Assembly (NCBI GenBank): GCA_014730295.1
Contig: WJIN01000211.1
Location: forward strand, 1 to 24,484
Source of the DNA: Promethearchaeota archaeon
Lineage (GTDB): Archaea > Asgardarchaeota > Lokiarchaeia > Sigynarchaeales > SOKP01
DNA length: 24,484 nucleotides
Direction: 5' to 3'
In this document: positions 7,770-15,373 of the stretch, piece after piece
Layout: the number at the start of each line of letters is the position of its first letter
Numbering within the stretch: position 1 is the first letter of the stretch
Position numbers and translations under genes: made by a program
Notes under the pieces: generated by a model
Told to the model about the DNA's origin: nothing
Databases searched by the model: none
Seen by the model: the letters and a program-made list of their open reading frames with translations, nothing else

Positions 7770-8465
7770 TCAATACCAGCCCTTATTTTTCCAAATTTCA
7801 ATTACTCCCGCAAATTTTGCTTTATTTTTCTTTAATAATCGTTTTAGAAAATGTTTCCTTAGAAATCCTATCCATGCTGATTTTAAGGACCACGTTCTGG
7901 CTCCCTGCCGACATTTTTTTACCAATTGTCTTCCCAATTTTTTTGCTTTTTCCTTTTTTTTATGATCAGAAGTTATTTTGAGAGGTGTAAATTCTCCTTT
8001 CAAATTAGCAGTTTTTATTCCTATCACGCCTATCCTCTTCCCAAACATACTGGCTGAATCTTTTGCCACTTTCTTAGTGGGAGCAATCCCGCTTGTTGCT
8101 ACTCCCACAGAATATCCTTCCCCCAGAATCCCAGCATAGAGCTTTAATAAAGTAAGGCGATCCATTAACGTCTTTAATTGAGCAGTCGGTCTGCCTCCAT
8201 ATACTGGAGATCCAGCGATTACCCCATCAGCATCGCGGATCTTTTTTAAAACTGTTTGCATATCATCGGGGAGAATACATTCCCCTGTTTTAAGACATGT
8301 GTTGCATCCTTTACAATAATTAATATCGAGATCAGTTATATGAATCCATTCAACTTCAGCTCCTGAATCTTCAGCTCCCGTAGCAACCCAAGCCATAGCA
8401 GTTGCAGTGTTCCCATTTTTGTTTGGACTTCCATTTAAACAGATGAGTCTTATAGTTTTTTCCAT
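7770..8465 (-). CDS. Iron-sulfur flavoprotein (Isf-like), NADPH-dependent FMN reductase fold
   Basis: 231 residues. It begins with LICLNGSPNKNGNTATA, the FMN-phosphate loop of flavodoxin-like reductases. C51, C54, C57 and C63 (CKGCNTCLKTGEC) make the compact CX2CX2CX5C motif that binds a [4Fe-4S] cluster in archaeal Isf proteins, followed by ILPDDM as usual for the family. GVIAGSPVYGG (81-91) is the second FMN loop. In methanogens Isf accepts electrons from ferredoxin and can reduce oxygen or peroxide, so a redox or protective role is likely; the partner here is unknown. The C-terminal 60 residues are strongly basic (WSLKSAWIGFLRKHFLKRLLKK), possibly a membrane-associating or oligomerising helix. 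It lies in the same direction as orc1/cdc6 but 150 bp upstream of it, so co-transcription is uncertain. Confidence 0.82.
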   Translation of the reverse strand: MEKTIRLICLNGSPNKNGNTATAMAWVATGAEDSGAEVEWIHITDLDINYCKGCNTCLKTGECILPDDMQTVLKKIRDADGVIAGSPVYGGRPTAQLKTLMDRLTLLKLYAGILGEGYSVGVATSGIAPTKKVAKDSASMFGKRIGVIGIKTANLKGEFTPLKITSDHKKKEKAKKLGRQLVKKCRQGARTWSLKSAWIGFLRKHFLKRLLKKNKAKFAGVIEIWKNKGWY

Positions 8466-8599
8466 ACTTATTTTATATTGCTTTTGGTTAAAAATAATTT
8501 ATTTGTCCAATTTTTATTAAAAGAATCAAAATCGAATTTAGATTAGGATATAAAATTAACAAAAAAGCGAATTCTAACATTTGATAAAGTAAGAGATTA

Positions 8600-9523
8600 T
8601 TAGAACTCTCTTGAATTACTAAGAGGATGCATCACATTATAAGATTCCTTTAGTTTTGTAATGTCATTCTTAGCATATATACGTGTTGTGTTCGGAGAAG
8701 AGTGTCCTAAGATGTCTTGAAGCTCGGAAATGTCCATCCCAGATCTTCGCAGGTGGGTAGCACCAGTATGACGGAATACATGAGGTGTAATATCTTTAGA
8801 ATCAGGAAACCCGCATTTTTCCTTTATAATATTAATATCGTTTTGTACTACCCTCGGATGAAGTTGTTCATTTCGTGTATTTACTATTAAAAAATCGTCT
8901 GCTTCATATACAAGTCTATTATCTAAATGTTCCTTAATGACATAAAGTGTCTTTTTATCAACTGGAACTATTCTTTCTTTATTGCCTTTGCCTCGTAACC
9001 GTATATATCCTTTTTCGAAATTCACATCTCGAATTCGAATATTACATAATTCACTTACTCTTGCCATTGTCGCATATAATAACCTTACCATTAGATAGTA
9101 GCGTTTACTTTTTTTTGAATTAAATTTTTTCCGATTCTTAAGATCTTCAAAGATCCTTTTCATATCTTTTAAATCTAAGAATTTTGGTAAGCTTTCCTCA
9201 CTTCTAATCTTCGGACTCTTTATCGTATTCATTGGATTTTTTTCAACGTATTCATTTAGACTAAGAAATTTAAAAAATGAGCGTAAACAAGCGATTTTCC
9301 TGCTAATGGACCGTTTGGTATATCCTTTATCTTTTAGCTTTTTCAGAAAAAAACGCACTTTTTGACGCATTAATTTATGATTTATTTCCACATCTCCAAC
9401 AATTTTCATGAATTTCTCTAAATCATATCTATAGGCTCTGATTGTTGAAGGACGACAGCCTTCTTCAACCTCTTTTGCAATAAGAAAATCATCGATAAAA
9501 TCGGATATTTTAAAATCGTTCAT
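8600..9523 (-). CDS. xerA: Tyrosine recombinase, XerA/XerC/D type
   Basis: 307 residues. An N-terminal SAM-like core-binding domain (about 1-105) is followed by the catalytic domain. The complete catalytic set is seen: R155 in ARVSEL, K179 in LRGKGNKER, H248 and R251 in HVFRHTG, H274 in ILGHSS and nucleophile Y283 in RIYAK. Length and order match archaeal XerA and bacterial XerC/D, which resolve chromosome dimers at a dif site; it has no integrase-type arm-binding N-terminal domain. It stands alone with no excisionase, phage genes or att repeats nearby, which favours a housekeeping role over an integrative element. I searched by eye for a dif-like 28-bp dyad in the two flanking gaps and did not see a convincing one. 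Confidence 0.88.
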   Translation of the reverse strand: MNDFKISDFIDDFLIAKEVEEGCRPSTIRAYRYDLEKFMKIVGDVEINHKLMRQKVRFFLKKLKDKGYTKRSISRKIACLRSFFKFLSLNEYVEKNPMNTIKSPKIRSEESLPKFLDLKDMKRIFEDLKNRKKFNSKKSKRYYLMVRLLYATMARVSELCNIRIRDVNFEKGYIRLRGKGNKERIVPVDKKTLYVIKEHLDNRLVYEADDFLIVNTRNEQLHPRVVQNDINIIKEKCGFPDSKDITPHVFRHTGATHLRRSGMDISELQDILGHSSPNTTRIYAKNDITKLKESYNVMHPLSNSREF

Positions 9524-9606
9524 ATTACAAATATTCGTGAAATCTTACAAAAAATGGTGTGATATGTAGATATGTATAAAATAAGGTTTAAGAATGAGCT
9601 GAATAC

Positions 9607-10542
9607 TTAATCTTTTTGTATGTGTCTTACATATTTTGCGGCATTAATTCCAGCACGTGCACCTTCAGCTACAGCGAAAATTACTTGATATAATCCACCC
9701 GTCACATCGCCCGCAGCAAATACTCCTTTTAGATTAGTTTCTTGATGTGCGTTGACACTAATATTACCGTTTTCATCTAATTCTACTCCCGCTTTTTTAA
9801 ATATAGAATTTGAGGGTACATGAGAAAAAATAAACAATCCGTCTAATTCCGCTTGCTTGATCTGATCATCTTTTAATTTATAATCTATTTTATCTAGTAA
9901 TCCATTAGAATTCGCTTCCACTTCGAGAATCTCTGCGTTAGGAATCACATCAATTCCTTTTTCTTGAGCCTCTTTAATTTCATTAGGTAATTCATTAATA
10001 GATTTAGGAGTAATGATATTTACATGACATCCCATTTGATCAAGTATTAGCGCATCCTCAATTAATTCCTCGTCTTCTCCATAAAGGAATACTTTTTTAT
10101 CAACATATAAAGGTCCATCACAGAGTGCGCAATATGATACTCCATATCCTACAAGTTTGGATTCGCCTTCAATAACCTCTTCACGATTACCCATCCCCGT
10201 AGCAATGATAACAGCATCTGCGGTTAGATTCGCATTCCTAGTAGAGATCATATTTTTTCCCATACCGAGCATTAAGGAGATAACATCACCTTCTATTATT
10301 CGAACATTTTCAATATTTTTGGCGTGTTCCTTAAATTTTTGTAATAAGGTTTCACCTTCTATTTTTGGCTCTCCTAGCCAATTTTCTATTGCTTTCGTTC
10401 TTTCGAGAGCGCCTTTTTCTTTTCCTTTAAGAATGATGGTGTCACGACCAGCACGCCCGCAATATACTCCCGCACTTAGTCCTGCTGGTCCCGCCCCGAT
10501 AATACATATCTCACATTCATATTCCTTCATTTGATCTGACAT
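9607..10542 (-). CDS. Thioredoxin-reductase-like flavoprotein, degraded NADPH site
   Basis: 311 residues, the size of low-molecular-weight thioredoxin reductase. FAD-binding GAGPAG is at 16-21, the second FAD motif GVFAAGDVTGG is near 275, and the redox pair C138/C141 (CALC) sits in SYCALCDGP, where the family has CATCDG. The NADPH-binding Rossmann motif, normally G-G-G-D/N-S-A, reads VFLYGEDEELIEDALIL (155-160 GEDEEL), and the usual HRR NADPH-phosphate residues are replaced by ITPKSI. Known archaeal relatives of this type include the Thermoplasma enzyme that does not accept NADPH and the F420H2-dependent DFTR of methanogens. So a donor other than NADPH is plausible (inference). No thioredoxin gene is adjacent. 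Confidence 0.82.
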   Translation of the reverse strand: MSDQMKEYECEICIIGAGPAGLSAGVYCGRAGRDTIILKGKEKGALERTKAIENWLGEPKIEGETLLQKFKEHAKNIENVRIIEGDVISLMLGMGKNMISTRNANLTADAVIIATGMGNREEVIEGESKLVGYGVSYCALCDGPLYVDKKVFLYGEDEELIEDALILDQMGCHVNIITPKSINELPNEIKEAQEKGIDVIPNAEILEVEANSNGLLDKIDYKLKDDQIKQAELDGLFIFSHVPSNSIFKKAGVELDENGNISVNAHQETNLKGVFAAGDVTGGLYQVIFAVAEGARAGINAAKYVRHIQKD

Positions 10543-10683
10543 TCTCTAAACCCAAAATTTGAATTATCGATTTTAATTAGATTATATCATTCCGTTATAA
10601 TAACTTTTTTCTTATAGTATAGTTGGATTTAGTTCGATGAAATTATTATCTCAAAAAATAAAGAAGATTAATAATAGGATTGA

Positions 10684-11523
10684 TTATAGGTTTCCGTGAG
10701 CCTTTTTTTCATAATAATTTGGCAAAGCACGAACTTGTAGCAATCTACCTTCATGTCCAGAAATTCCAAGGAAAGGCTCAAAAGATCTCATAAATTTTAG
10801 CTGAGCTGGGGTAGGATGTTCTACCATCCTGATCTTACTTCCAAAATCCTCTGCTGTTTTTAAGTCCCAAGGAATCTGTTCTTTAACATCCTCGAAGGTT
10901 GTATCTGGAAATATTGCTGAAAGATACATTTCTTTTGATTCCTCGGCAAATCTGAAGACCCCATATTTAGTAAATACCGCGGATGGTCCACCTGGCAAGC
11001 CAGCTTTTTGCCTAGAATCTCCACCATCCAACCATCCTGGACTGGTTAAATAATCTAGTTTTTCAACGAATTTTCCACCAACAACGGTAAAGATAGTTCT
11101 GTTGCTATGTCCTGCGAATTCATTAGCACCGCCACTACCCGGAAGTTTCATGTCCGATCGGTTATTTATTTCATAATCTCCTACAACAGTGGTGTTCACG
11201 TTCCCATATTTATCAATTTGAGCCGCGCCTAAGATGCATAGATCACAATATCCTCGATTCACTACTGTAGTAAATACATCAAACAAATCTATTGAATAGG
11301 AGAATCCTTTAGAACATCCAGGATCCGCTATATCCTCCAAATTTTGAAATGGGTCAATATCTACCATGCCTGCCTCTGTGAGTATAATCGCATTAGGAGC
11401 ATGAGAGCGCTTGGCGATTGCTCCGGCAGTCATAGGGATTCCTTGCCCGATGACACATACTTCCCCATCCTTTATTTCTTTACTTGTTTCCAATACCATT
11501 AATTCCACTCGTCTATATTTCAT
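10684..11523 (-). CDS. gctB: CoA-transferase beta subunit (glutaconate/3-oxoacid type)
   Basis: 279 residues, class I CoA-transferase beta fold. The catalytic glutamate is E50 in ILTEAGMVD, which forms the glutamyl-CoA thioester; its presence separates this protein from IpdB-type hydrolases, which lack it. GAAQIDKYGNVNTT and PGSGGANEFA are the conserved CoA-binding segments, and VVGGKFVEKLDYLTSPGWL is typical of GctB-like proteins. It starts inside the end of the alpha subunit, sharing ATGA (4 bp), so the two are translationally coupled and form one enzyme. The acyl substrate cannot be read from sequence; glutaconate, 3-oxoacid, or an aromatic acid are options, and no dehydratase or ligase neighbour narrows it. 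Confidence 0.85.
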   Translation of the reverse strand: MKYRRVELMVLETSKEIKDGEVCVIGQGIPMTAGAIAKRSHAPNAIILTEAGMVDIDPFQNLEDIADPGCSKGFSYSIDLFDVFTTVVNRGYCDLCILGAAQIDKYGNVNTTVVGDYEINNRSDMKLPGSGGANEFAGHSNRTIFTVVGGKFVEKLDYLTSPGWLDGGDSRQKAGLPGGPSAVFTKYGVFRFAEESKEMYLSAIFPDTTFEDVKEQIPWDLKTAEDFGSKIRMVEHPTPAQLKFMRSFEPFLGISGHEGRLLQVRALPNYYEKKAHGNL

Positions 11524-12536
11524 ATTTCTAATTCACCCTCATCTTCTGCTTTTTTATTATATTCTTCTTTCGTTAACGCAAGGTTCATGACGAAATCATC
11601 TTGCCAATAGGTTTTCTTATATCCCATATTAATAGTGTCAGATTTATATTCATGTACTTTCAAATAATCTAATGGTTCGTTCCCAAATCGTTCACGATAA
11701 TGATCGATATAATCTTGACGATCTGTTCTGTTATAAACCCATTCTTTCATAAATTCTTGATTGCCTAGACTACTGATGGCCTTTCCGAAAAACATTGATC
11801 TAAAGATTATGTCTGTATTATAGTATCCCGCAACAGGACTCGGATGAGCCCCCCAAGGAACCTCGCAAACAGCACTCGTTCTGAAAGAGGGAATAGTTGT
11901 CAGAAAGGGAGAGCGTTTTATTTTCTCATGTTCCACGATTTCCTCGCAAGTAACAATTATATTTTTAGCAGATAATGCCGTCCATTTTACAGTCCCTTCG
12001 GTGCCCCAGAGTTGAGCATTTCCATACTTATCAGCTCTCTGAACATGGACGATTGCTACATCTGGTCTGAGTGCTGGAACAACCACAGTTTCTTTATCTG
12101 TAAAAGGAGATTTTATCGTCGTCATTTTATTCGTACTGCAAAAGGTTCTTTTATCATAAATATCGGATTCTTTCACAGACCTCATAACAGGTAGAAATTC
12201 ATATCCTAATGCTCCCGCCATAAACATAGAACACATTGTAAAATTAGAATAATCTTCATATTCAATTCGATCTTCAAATAAAGCTCTGTCCAATTCCCTT
12301 TTATATCTTCTTCCCCCAGCACGATGATAATAAGAAGTGATAATTTTTGAAACGCAATCTCCAGATAACAAAAGATCGATTTCCTCGATAGCAGAACATA
12401 CTGCGACAGTTAAATTTTTGATCTTCTGTTTTACAATTTCATGGATGGTTGCATATGGATTGCAGTGCAAAAAATTACTAAGAGCTAACATGTCGTCATC
12501 CTTAATGAAATCTTTAACCGCATCCTTCAAATCCAT
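11520..12536 (-). CDS. gctA: CoA-transferase alpha subunit (glutaconate/3-oxoacid type)
   Basis: 338 residues. The start MDLKDAVKDFIKDDDMLALSN fits the family pattern of a short helix before the D-D/G-D-x-L/V-A-L strand, so the ATG at 12534-12536 is the likely start. HEIVKQKIKNLTV and GxAIGTNKxTT-like NKMTTIKSP segments, then ALRPDVAIVHVQRADKYGNAQLWG, are conserved in GctA-type subunits and shape the CoA and substrate pocket. Later EVPWGAHPSPVAGYYNTD is also a GctA-family signature. The subunit contributes to the pocket but has no catalytic Glu; that is in the beta subunit just downstream. The two together are predicted to move CoA between carboxylic acids in the cytoplasm, as expected for fermentation or anaerobic degradation of organic acids. 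Confidence 0.85.
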   Translation of the reverse strand: MDLKDAVKDFIKDDDMLALSNFLHCNPYATIHEIVKQKIKNLTVAVCSAIEEIDLLLSGDCVSKIITSYYHRAGGRRYKRELDRALFEDRIEYEDYSNFTMCSMFMAGALGYEFLPVMRSVKESDIYDKRTFCSTNKMTTIKSPFTDKETVVVPALRPDVAIVHVQRADKYGNAQLWGTEGTVKWTALSAKNIIVTCEEIVEHEKIKRSPFLTTIPSFRTSAVCEVPWGAHPSPVAGYYNTDIIFRSMFFGKAISSLGNQEFMKEWVYNRTDRQDYIDHYRERFGNEPLDYLKVHEYKSDTINMGYKKTYWQDDFVMNLALTKEEYNKKAEDEGELEI

Positions 12537-12827
12537 TTCTTTTATATAATCATCATTTTCTTTTGAATTTGTAATACATATCCCCTACCTATTCGATTTT
12601 TAGAATTTTACTCTCCTAAATTTAATAATAGCAATAAAAATTTCGTATTAATTTTATAAAATTATCGGGAATTTCAATCACCTTTTAAAAATTGTAATTT
12701 TTTTAAGTGTTTTCATTATAATGAGAAAAAAAAAAGCAATTCGGTTAATGTTCATAATCAGAAATAATAAAATGAGAATTTATTATGAATATATTTATTT
12801 TCAAAAAAATATTCTTTAAAGTGTAAT
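12537..12827. other. Intergenic region without a gene, probable promoters only
   Basis: This stretch of about 290 bp is A/T-rich. It holds the promoter of the CoA-transferase pair (minus) and, near its right end, that of the microprotein at 12828 (plus). I see no RNA gene, no long dyad and no credible frame; a 61-residue minus-strand frame at 12745-12930 overlaps the microprotein and looks like a shadow. Confidence 0.6.
12788..12799 (+). promoter_or_regulatory. TATA-like box for microprotein at 12828
   Basis: ATATATTTATT is centred about 34 bp before the ATG, leaving room for a start at about 12820 and a near-leaderless mRNA. Confidence 0.35.
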
Positions 12828-12962
12828 ATGAACGAGGAAGATAGGGAAAAACCGTCAGATGAAGAGGTAGAAGATTATCTAGATAAAGTATGGGAGAATT
12901 GGTCTTCAAGAAGAATGTGTGAAAAAACACATAAACCGAATTATCTCAAAAAAGAAGAATAG
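12828..12962 (+). CDS. Acidic 44-residue microprotein, unknown function
   Basis: ATG at 12828, TAG at 12960-12962, 45 codons. The first half is strongly acidic (MNEEDREKPSDEEVEDYLDK), then VWENWSSRRMCEKTH with two Trp and a single Cys, then a short basic KPNYLKKEE tail. It is soluble by composition, and the DEEVEDYLDKVWENW stretch can form an amphipathic helix, as expected of an adaptor or inhibitor that binds a partner. It was too short for standard gene calling. Support for being real: proper archaeal promoter spacing, A/T-rich flanks, a non-random acidic-Trp composition unlike background frames. I do not recognise a family. Confidence 0.5.
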   Translation: MNEEDREKPSDEEVEDYLDKVWENWSSRRMCEKTHKPNYLKKEE

Positions 12963-13297
12963 AAGTATTTGTTATATAGGATTTGATTTAATTTCCCTGC
13001 TTTTTTCTGTTCCAACTTATTATAGATTTATTATTTATATCCTTTATTTTACGATTTTTGAAGATAAAGATCTTTAGATTTTAATATCTAATCTTTTATT
13101 TTCATATGCCTTACAATTAAGTCAAGAATGTAATTTAATCGAAAGTTAATTGAATATGATAAAATTAATGAGATTAAGGGTTTAATGATAGATTCTTATT
13201 TTCTGGACCTAAACTTCTATGTTTTGAAAGGAAAAATTTATATAGCATTAACTTATATGATCTTCACTAAAATAAAAAATCATTTATGTTGTAAGAT
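12963..13297. other. Intergenic region of 335 bp, no gene seen
   Basis: Very A/T-rich with many TTAAT words. A small dyad TAGAT...ATCTA occurs near 13075-13095. The only clear signal is the promoter near 13235-13247 for the repeat microprotein. There is no long frame and no tRNA-like structure. Confidence 0.5.
13231..13246 (+). promoter_or_regulatory. BRE/TATA-like promoter of the repeat microprotein
   Basis: GAAAAATTTATATAGC has a purine-rich upstream part followed by TTTATATAG, centred about 57 bp before the ATG at 13298. It is the most canonical archaeal promoter in the window, predicting a start near 13266 and a leader of about 30 nt. Confidence 0.5.
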
Positions 13298-13438
13298 ATG
13301 GTTAAGATGAAATTGAAGTTAGGAAAAAGAATAAGAAAAATAATAGGAAAAAAACCGAAGACGAATATTGAGCCAGGCGATATTTTTAAACCGAATATTG
13401 AGCCGGGAGATATTTTTAAAGCAAAGATAAAAAAGTAA
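13298..13438 (+). CDS. 46-residue microprotein with a tandem nine-residue motif
   Basis: ATG 13298, TAA 13436-13438, 46 residues. Residues 1-20 are basic and partly amphipathic (MVKMKLKLGKRIRKIIGKK). The second half is two tandem copies of NIEPGDIFK, preceded by T in copy 1 and P in copy 2, then AKIKK. The two 30-bp units (13361-13390 and 13391-13420) differ at three bases; two of these changes are silent (CCA/CCG and GGC/GGA), the third is Thr/Pro before the motif. Silent-biased divergence of the repeat suggests selection on the peptide. It has its own promoter and a terminator-like hairpin just after. The basic part could bind nucleic acid or membranes and the repeat could be a bivalent short linear motif. 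Function unknown. Confidence 0.6.
   Translation: MVKMKLKLGKRIRKIIGKKPKTNIEPGDIFKPNIEPGDIFKAKIKK
13361..13420 (+). repeat. Tandem 30-bp repeat inside microprotein gene
   Basis: Two adjacent in-frame 30-bp copies share 27 of 30 bases and encode (T/P)NIEPGDIFK twice. The reading frame is preserved over the repeat. Confidence 0.85.
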
Positions 13439-13454
13439 CTTAAAATTTGGCATT

Positions 13455-13485
13455 AACACCTTTAGGTGTTTTTAAATTTTTTTTT
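13455..13485 (+). terminator. Hairpin plus T-tract terminator after microprotein
   Basis: AACACC-TTTA-GGTGTT (13455-13470) is a perfect 6-bp stem with a four-base loop, followed by TTTAAATTTTTTTTT. It lies 17 bp after the microprotein stop and would end its transcript; archaea terminate at T-tracts, with or without a stem. Confidence 0.6.
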
Positions 13486-13592
13486 CCTATGAAAATATCC
13501 CTAATATAGGGTTTAGCTTTTTATATTCGTTTGGCATAGGATTTAATTGTATTATTAAATATTTTTAATTCTTCCATATTATAATCCTTTCG

Positions 13593-14486
13593 ATGATTTG
13601 GGACACAAAATTTACCGATCTGACTAACACAAAATATCCCCTTATGATGGGAGCTTTTGGGGGATGGGGCAAAGCTGAATTTGCTTCTGAATTTTCTAAA
13701 TTTGGAGGTCTTGGAATTATAACTGCTCTTAATTTTCCGAATTTAGATGATTTCAGAGAAGATCTAATAAAAATGAAATCTCTTACTCAAAATCCTTTCG
13801 GCGTTAATCTTTCTCTCCCTCATCATGGTCTTGAAGATTCAAATGAGGACCAAAAAATCAAACAAAGATATCTTGAATATGTAGATACAGCATTGGAAGA
13901 AAATGTTCGGATATTTTCAACTTCAGGATATAAAGCAGCATTCATTGGAAAGAGGTTACATGAAGCTGGAGCGATTTGGTTTCATAAGTGTGTTTTATTA
14001 AAGCATGCAATGTCAGCTCAAGAATTAGGAGCAGATGGAGTGACACTCGTGGGTTTGGAAGGCACAGGATTTAAGAATCCATTAACCCAAACGACATTAA
14101 TCAATATTACAATGGCGAGGAAACTATTAAATATTCCAATTATCGCAGCTGGAGGAATTGGAGATGCTAGAGGTTTCCTTGGCGCTTTAATGATGGGAGC
14201 TGATGCTGTGTGTCTTGGAACTGCACTTATGAGTACGAAAGAATGTCCAGTTTCGGAAGATATTAAGAAAAAATGGCTTGAATTAGATATTTTTAGCAAG
14301 AACGTCTATAAAAAGATATACAAATACAGTACTAAAAATTTTATGGTACCTTCAACTGCCATTGCTCATCAAATTCAAATTTTACCCATGAAAGAGTATT
14401 TAAGAAAACTGATAATAGATTCCGAATCGATTTTCAAATCTTATGGCTTTGATATAAATAATATAGAAAATAGAAAAAAACTATAA
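13593..14486 (+). CDS. Nitronate monooxygenase/flavin oxidoreductase-like TIM barrel (His absent)
   Basis: 297 residues with the FMN-binding TIM-barrel pattern of the nitronate monooxygenase (2-nitropropane dioxygenase) family. N-terminal PLMMGAFGGWG, then GGLGIITA (38-45), PFGVNLSLPHHG (68-79), GADGVTLVGLEGTG (146-159), PIIAAGGIGDARGFLGALMMGADAVCLGTALM (182-213, FMN-phosphate loop) are all in order. The usual catalytic-His segment G-x-E-A-G-G-H reads GLEGTGFKNP here, so the His is replaced and true nitronate oxidation is doubtful. The family also holds FabK-like enoyl reductases and many oxidoreductases of unknown substrate, so a reductase of that kind is possible. It follows the microprotein by 155 bp and ends 14 bp before a convergent gene. 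Confidence 0.78.
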   Translation: MIWDTKFTDLTNTKYPLMMGAFGGWGKAEFASEFSKFGGLGIITALNFPNLDDFREDLIKMKSLTQNPFGVNLSLPHHGLEDSNEDQKIKQRYLEYVDTALEENVRIFSTSGYKAAFIGKRLHEAGAIWFHKCVLLKHAMSAQELGADGVTLVGLEGTGFKNPLTQTTLINITMARKLLNIPIIAAGGIGDARGFLGALMMGADAVCLGTALMSTKECPVSEDIKKKWLELDIFSKNVYKKIYKYSTKNFMVPSTAIAHQIQILPMKEYLRKLIIDSESIFKSYGFDINNIENRKKL

Positions 14487-14499
14487 ATTCAATTACGAG

Positions 14500-15225
14500 T
14501 TATTTCTTGTCTTTAAGATATAGTCCTGAAGCTATTATACCGATTAACGCAAGACTTAATAATACGCTTAGCCATTCGATTATCGCATAGTTATTCCCAG
14601 TCGCAACAAGGATAATATCTAAAATTATTATTATCCAAGCATAAACTGCGATAAATGGATTTAATCCAATTTTCCAAGTCCAATACCCAGATATTCCTTT
14701 GATAATAATTAACATAAGGAAGAACCAAATAGTAGCAATATGATGTATTGGATTAATTAATTCCTTGTTGACATAGAAGAAAATCCCATCCTCGGCAAAA
14801 ATTCCAATAAGAATAAGACTTAATCCTCCGATAATCCCGATTATAATAAGAGCATAAGTCCCTAATTTAAAAACTCTGTCATTAATATTTTTATAAGCAA
14901 GAAATCCAGTAAAAAAAAGAATCATACCAACTCCTCCTAATATACATCCCAAATTATAAAAGATTGCTCCTGGATTAGGTATGGACCCAATTCCTAATTC
15001 GGTATATGATTGCCATCCTAAGATATCATCCCATCTCCAAACTGCCCCTCCATCATCGGGAACTAAATATCTTCCAAAATCGGAAAGCCAATGATCCAAT
15101 GGTGTTGCATCATTTGGGAATAAAATCCACGCTATAACCAAAAAACCTACGTAAAACGCAATAGTAAAGATACCGCCCAGATAAGAGAGCTTTTTGTAAA
15201 AATCTTTATTGATAGATTCACTCAT
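14500..15225 (-). CDS. DUF998-family multi-pass membrane protein
   Basis: 241 residues. About six hydrophobic helices: around 17-36, 86-110, 118-140, 160-180, 190-208 and 215-235. The first loop holds LDHWLSDFGRYLV and GSIPNPGAIFYNLGCILGGVG, the family pattern of S-D-x-G followed by N-P-G-A-x-x-F-N. The short C-terminal tail is LYLKDKK. DUF998 proteins are inner-membrane proteins of unknown role. It is convergent with the nitronate-monooxygenase-like gene and divergent from the epimerase, with 124-148 bp between the starts. Confidence 0.75.
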   Translation of the reverse strand: MSESINKDFYKKLSYLGGIFTIAFYVGFLVIAWILFPNDATPLDHWLSDFGRYLVPDDGGAVWRWDDILGWQSYTELGIGSIPNPGAIFYNLGCILGGVGMILFFTGFLAYKNINDRVFKLGTYALIIIGIIGGLSLILIGIFAEDGIFFYVNKELINPIHHIATIWFFLMLIIIKGISGYWTWKIGLNPFIAVYAWIIIILDIILVATGNNYAIIEWLSVLLSLALIGIIASGLYLKDKK

Positions 15226-15373
15226 TTTTTTAAGTTTTATTGAATTTTGATTTTTTATTGATAATTGATTTAGAACTTATATCTAAATTGATATAAATTT
15301 TTAGCTATTTGGAAAAAATTAAAAAATTTACCCAAATATTCAATCTGGAGTGAAATCTGAAGTATTTAAGATT

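Noticed and set aside
8466..8599. Possible dif site for the Xer recombinase in the flanking gaps
   Set aside because: No 11-bp dyad arms with a 6-bp centre were found by eye here or in 9524-9606.
12745..12930. Minus-strand frame of 61 codons
   Set aside because: It has a low-complexity hydrophobic composition and overlaps the better-supported plus-strand microprotein with suitable promoter spacing.
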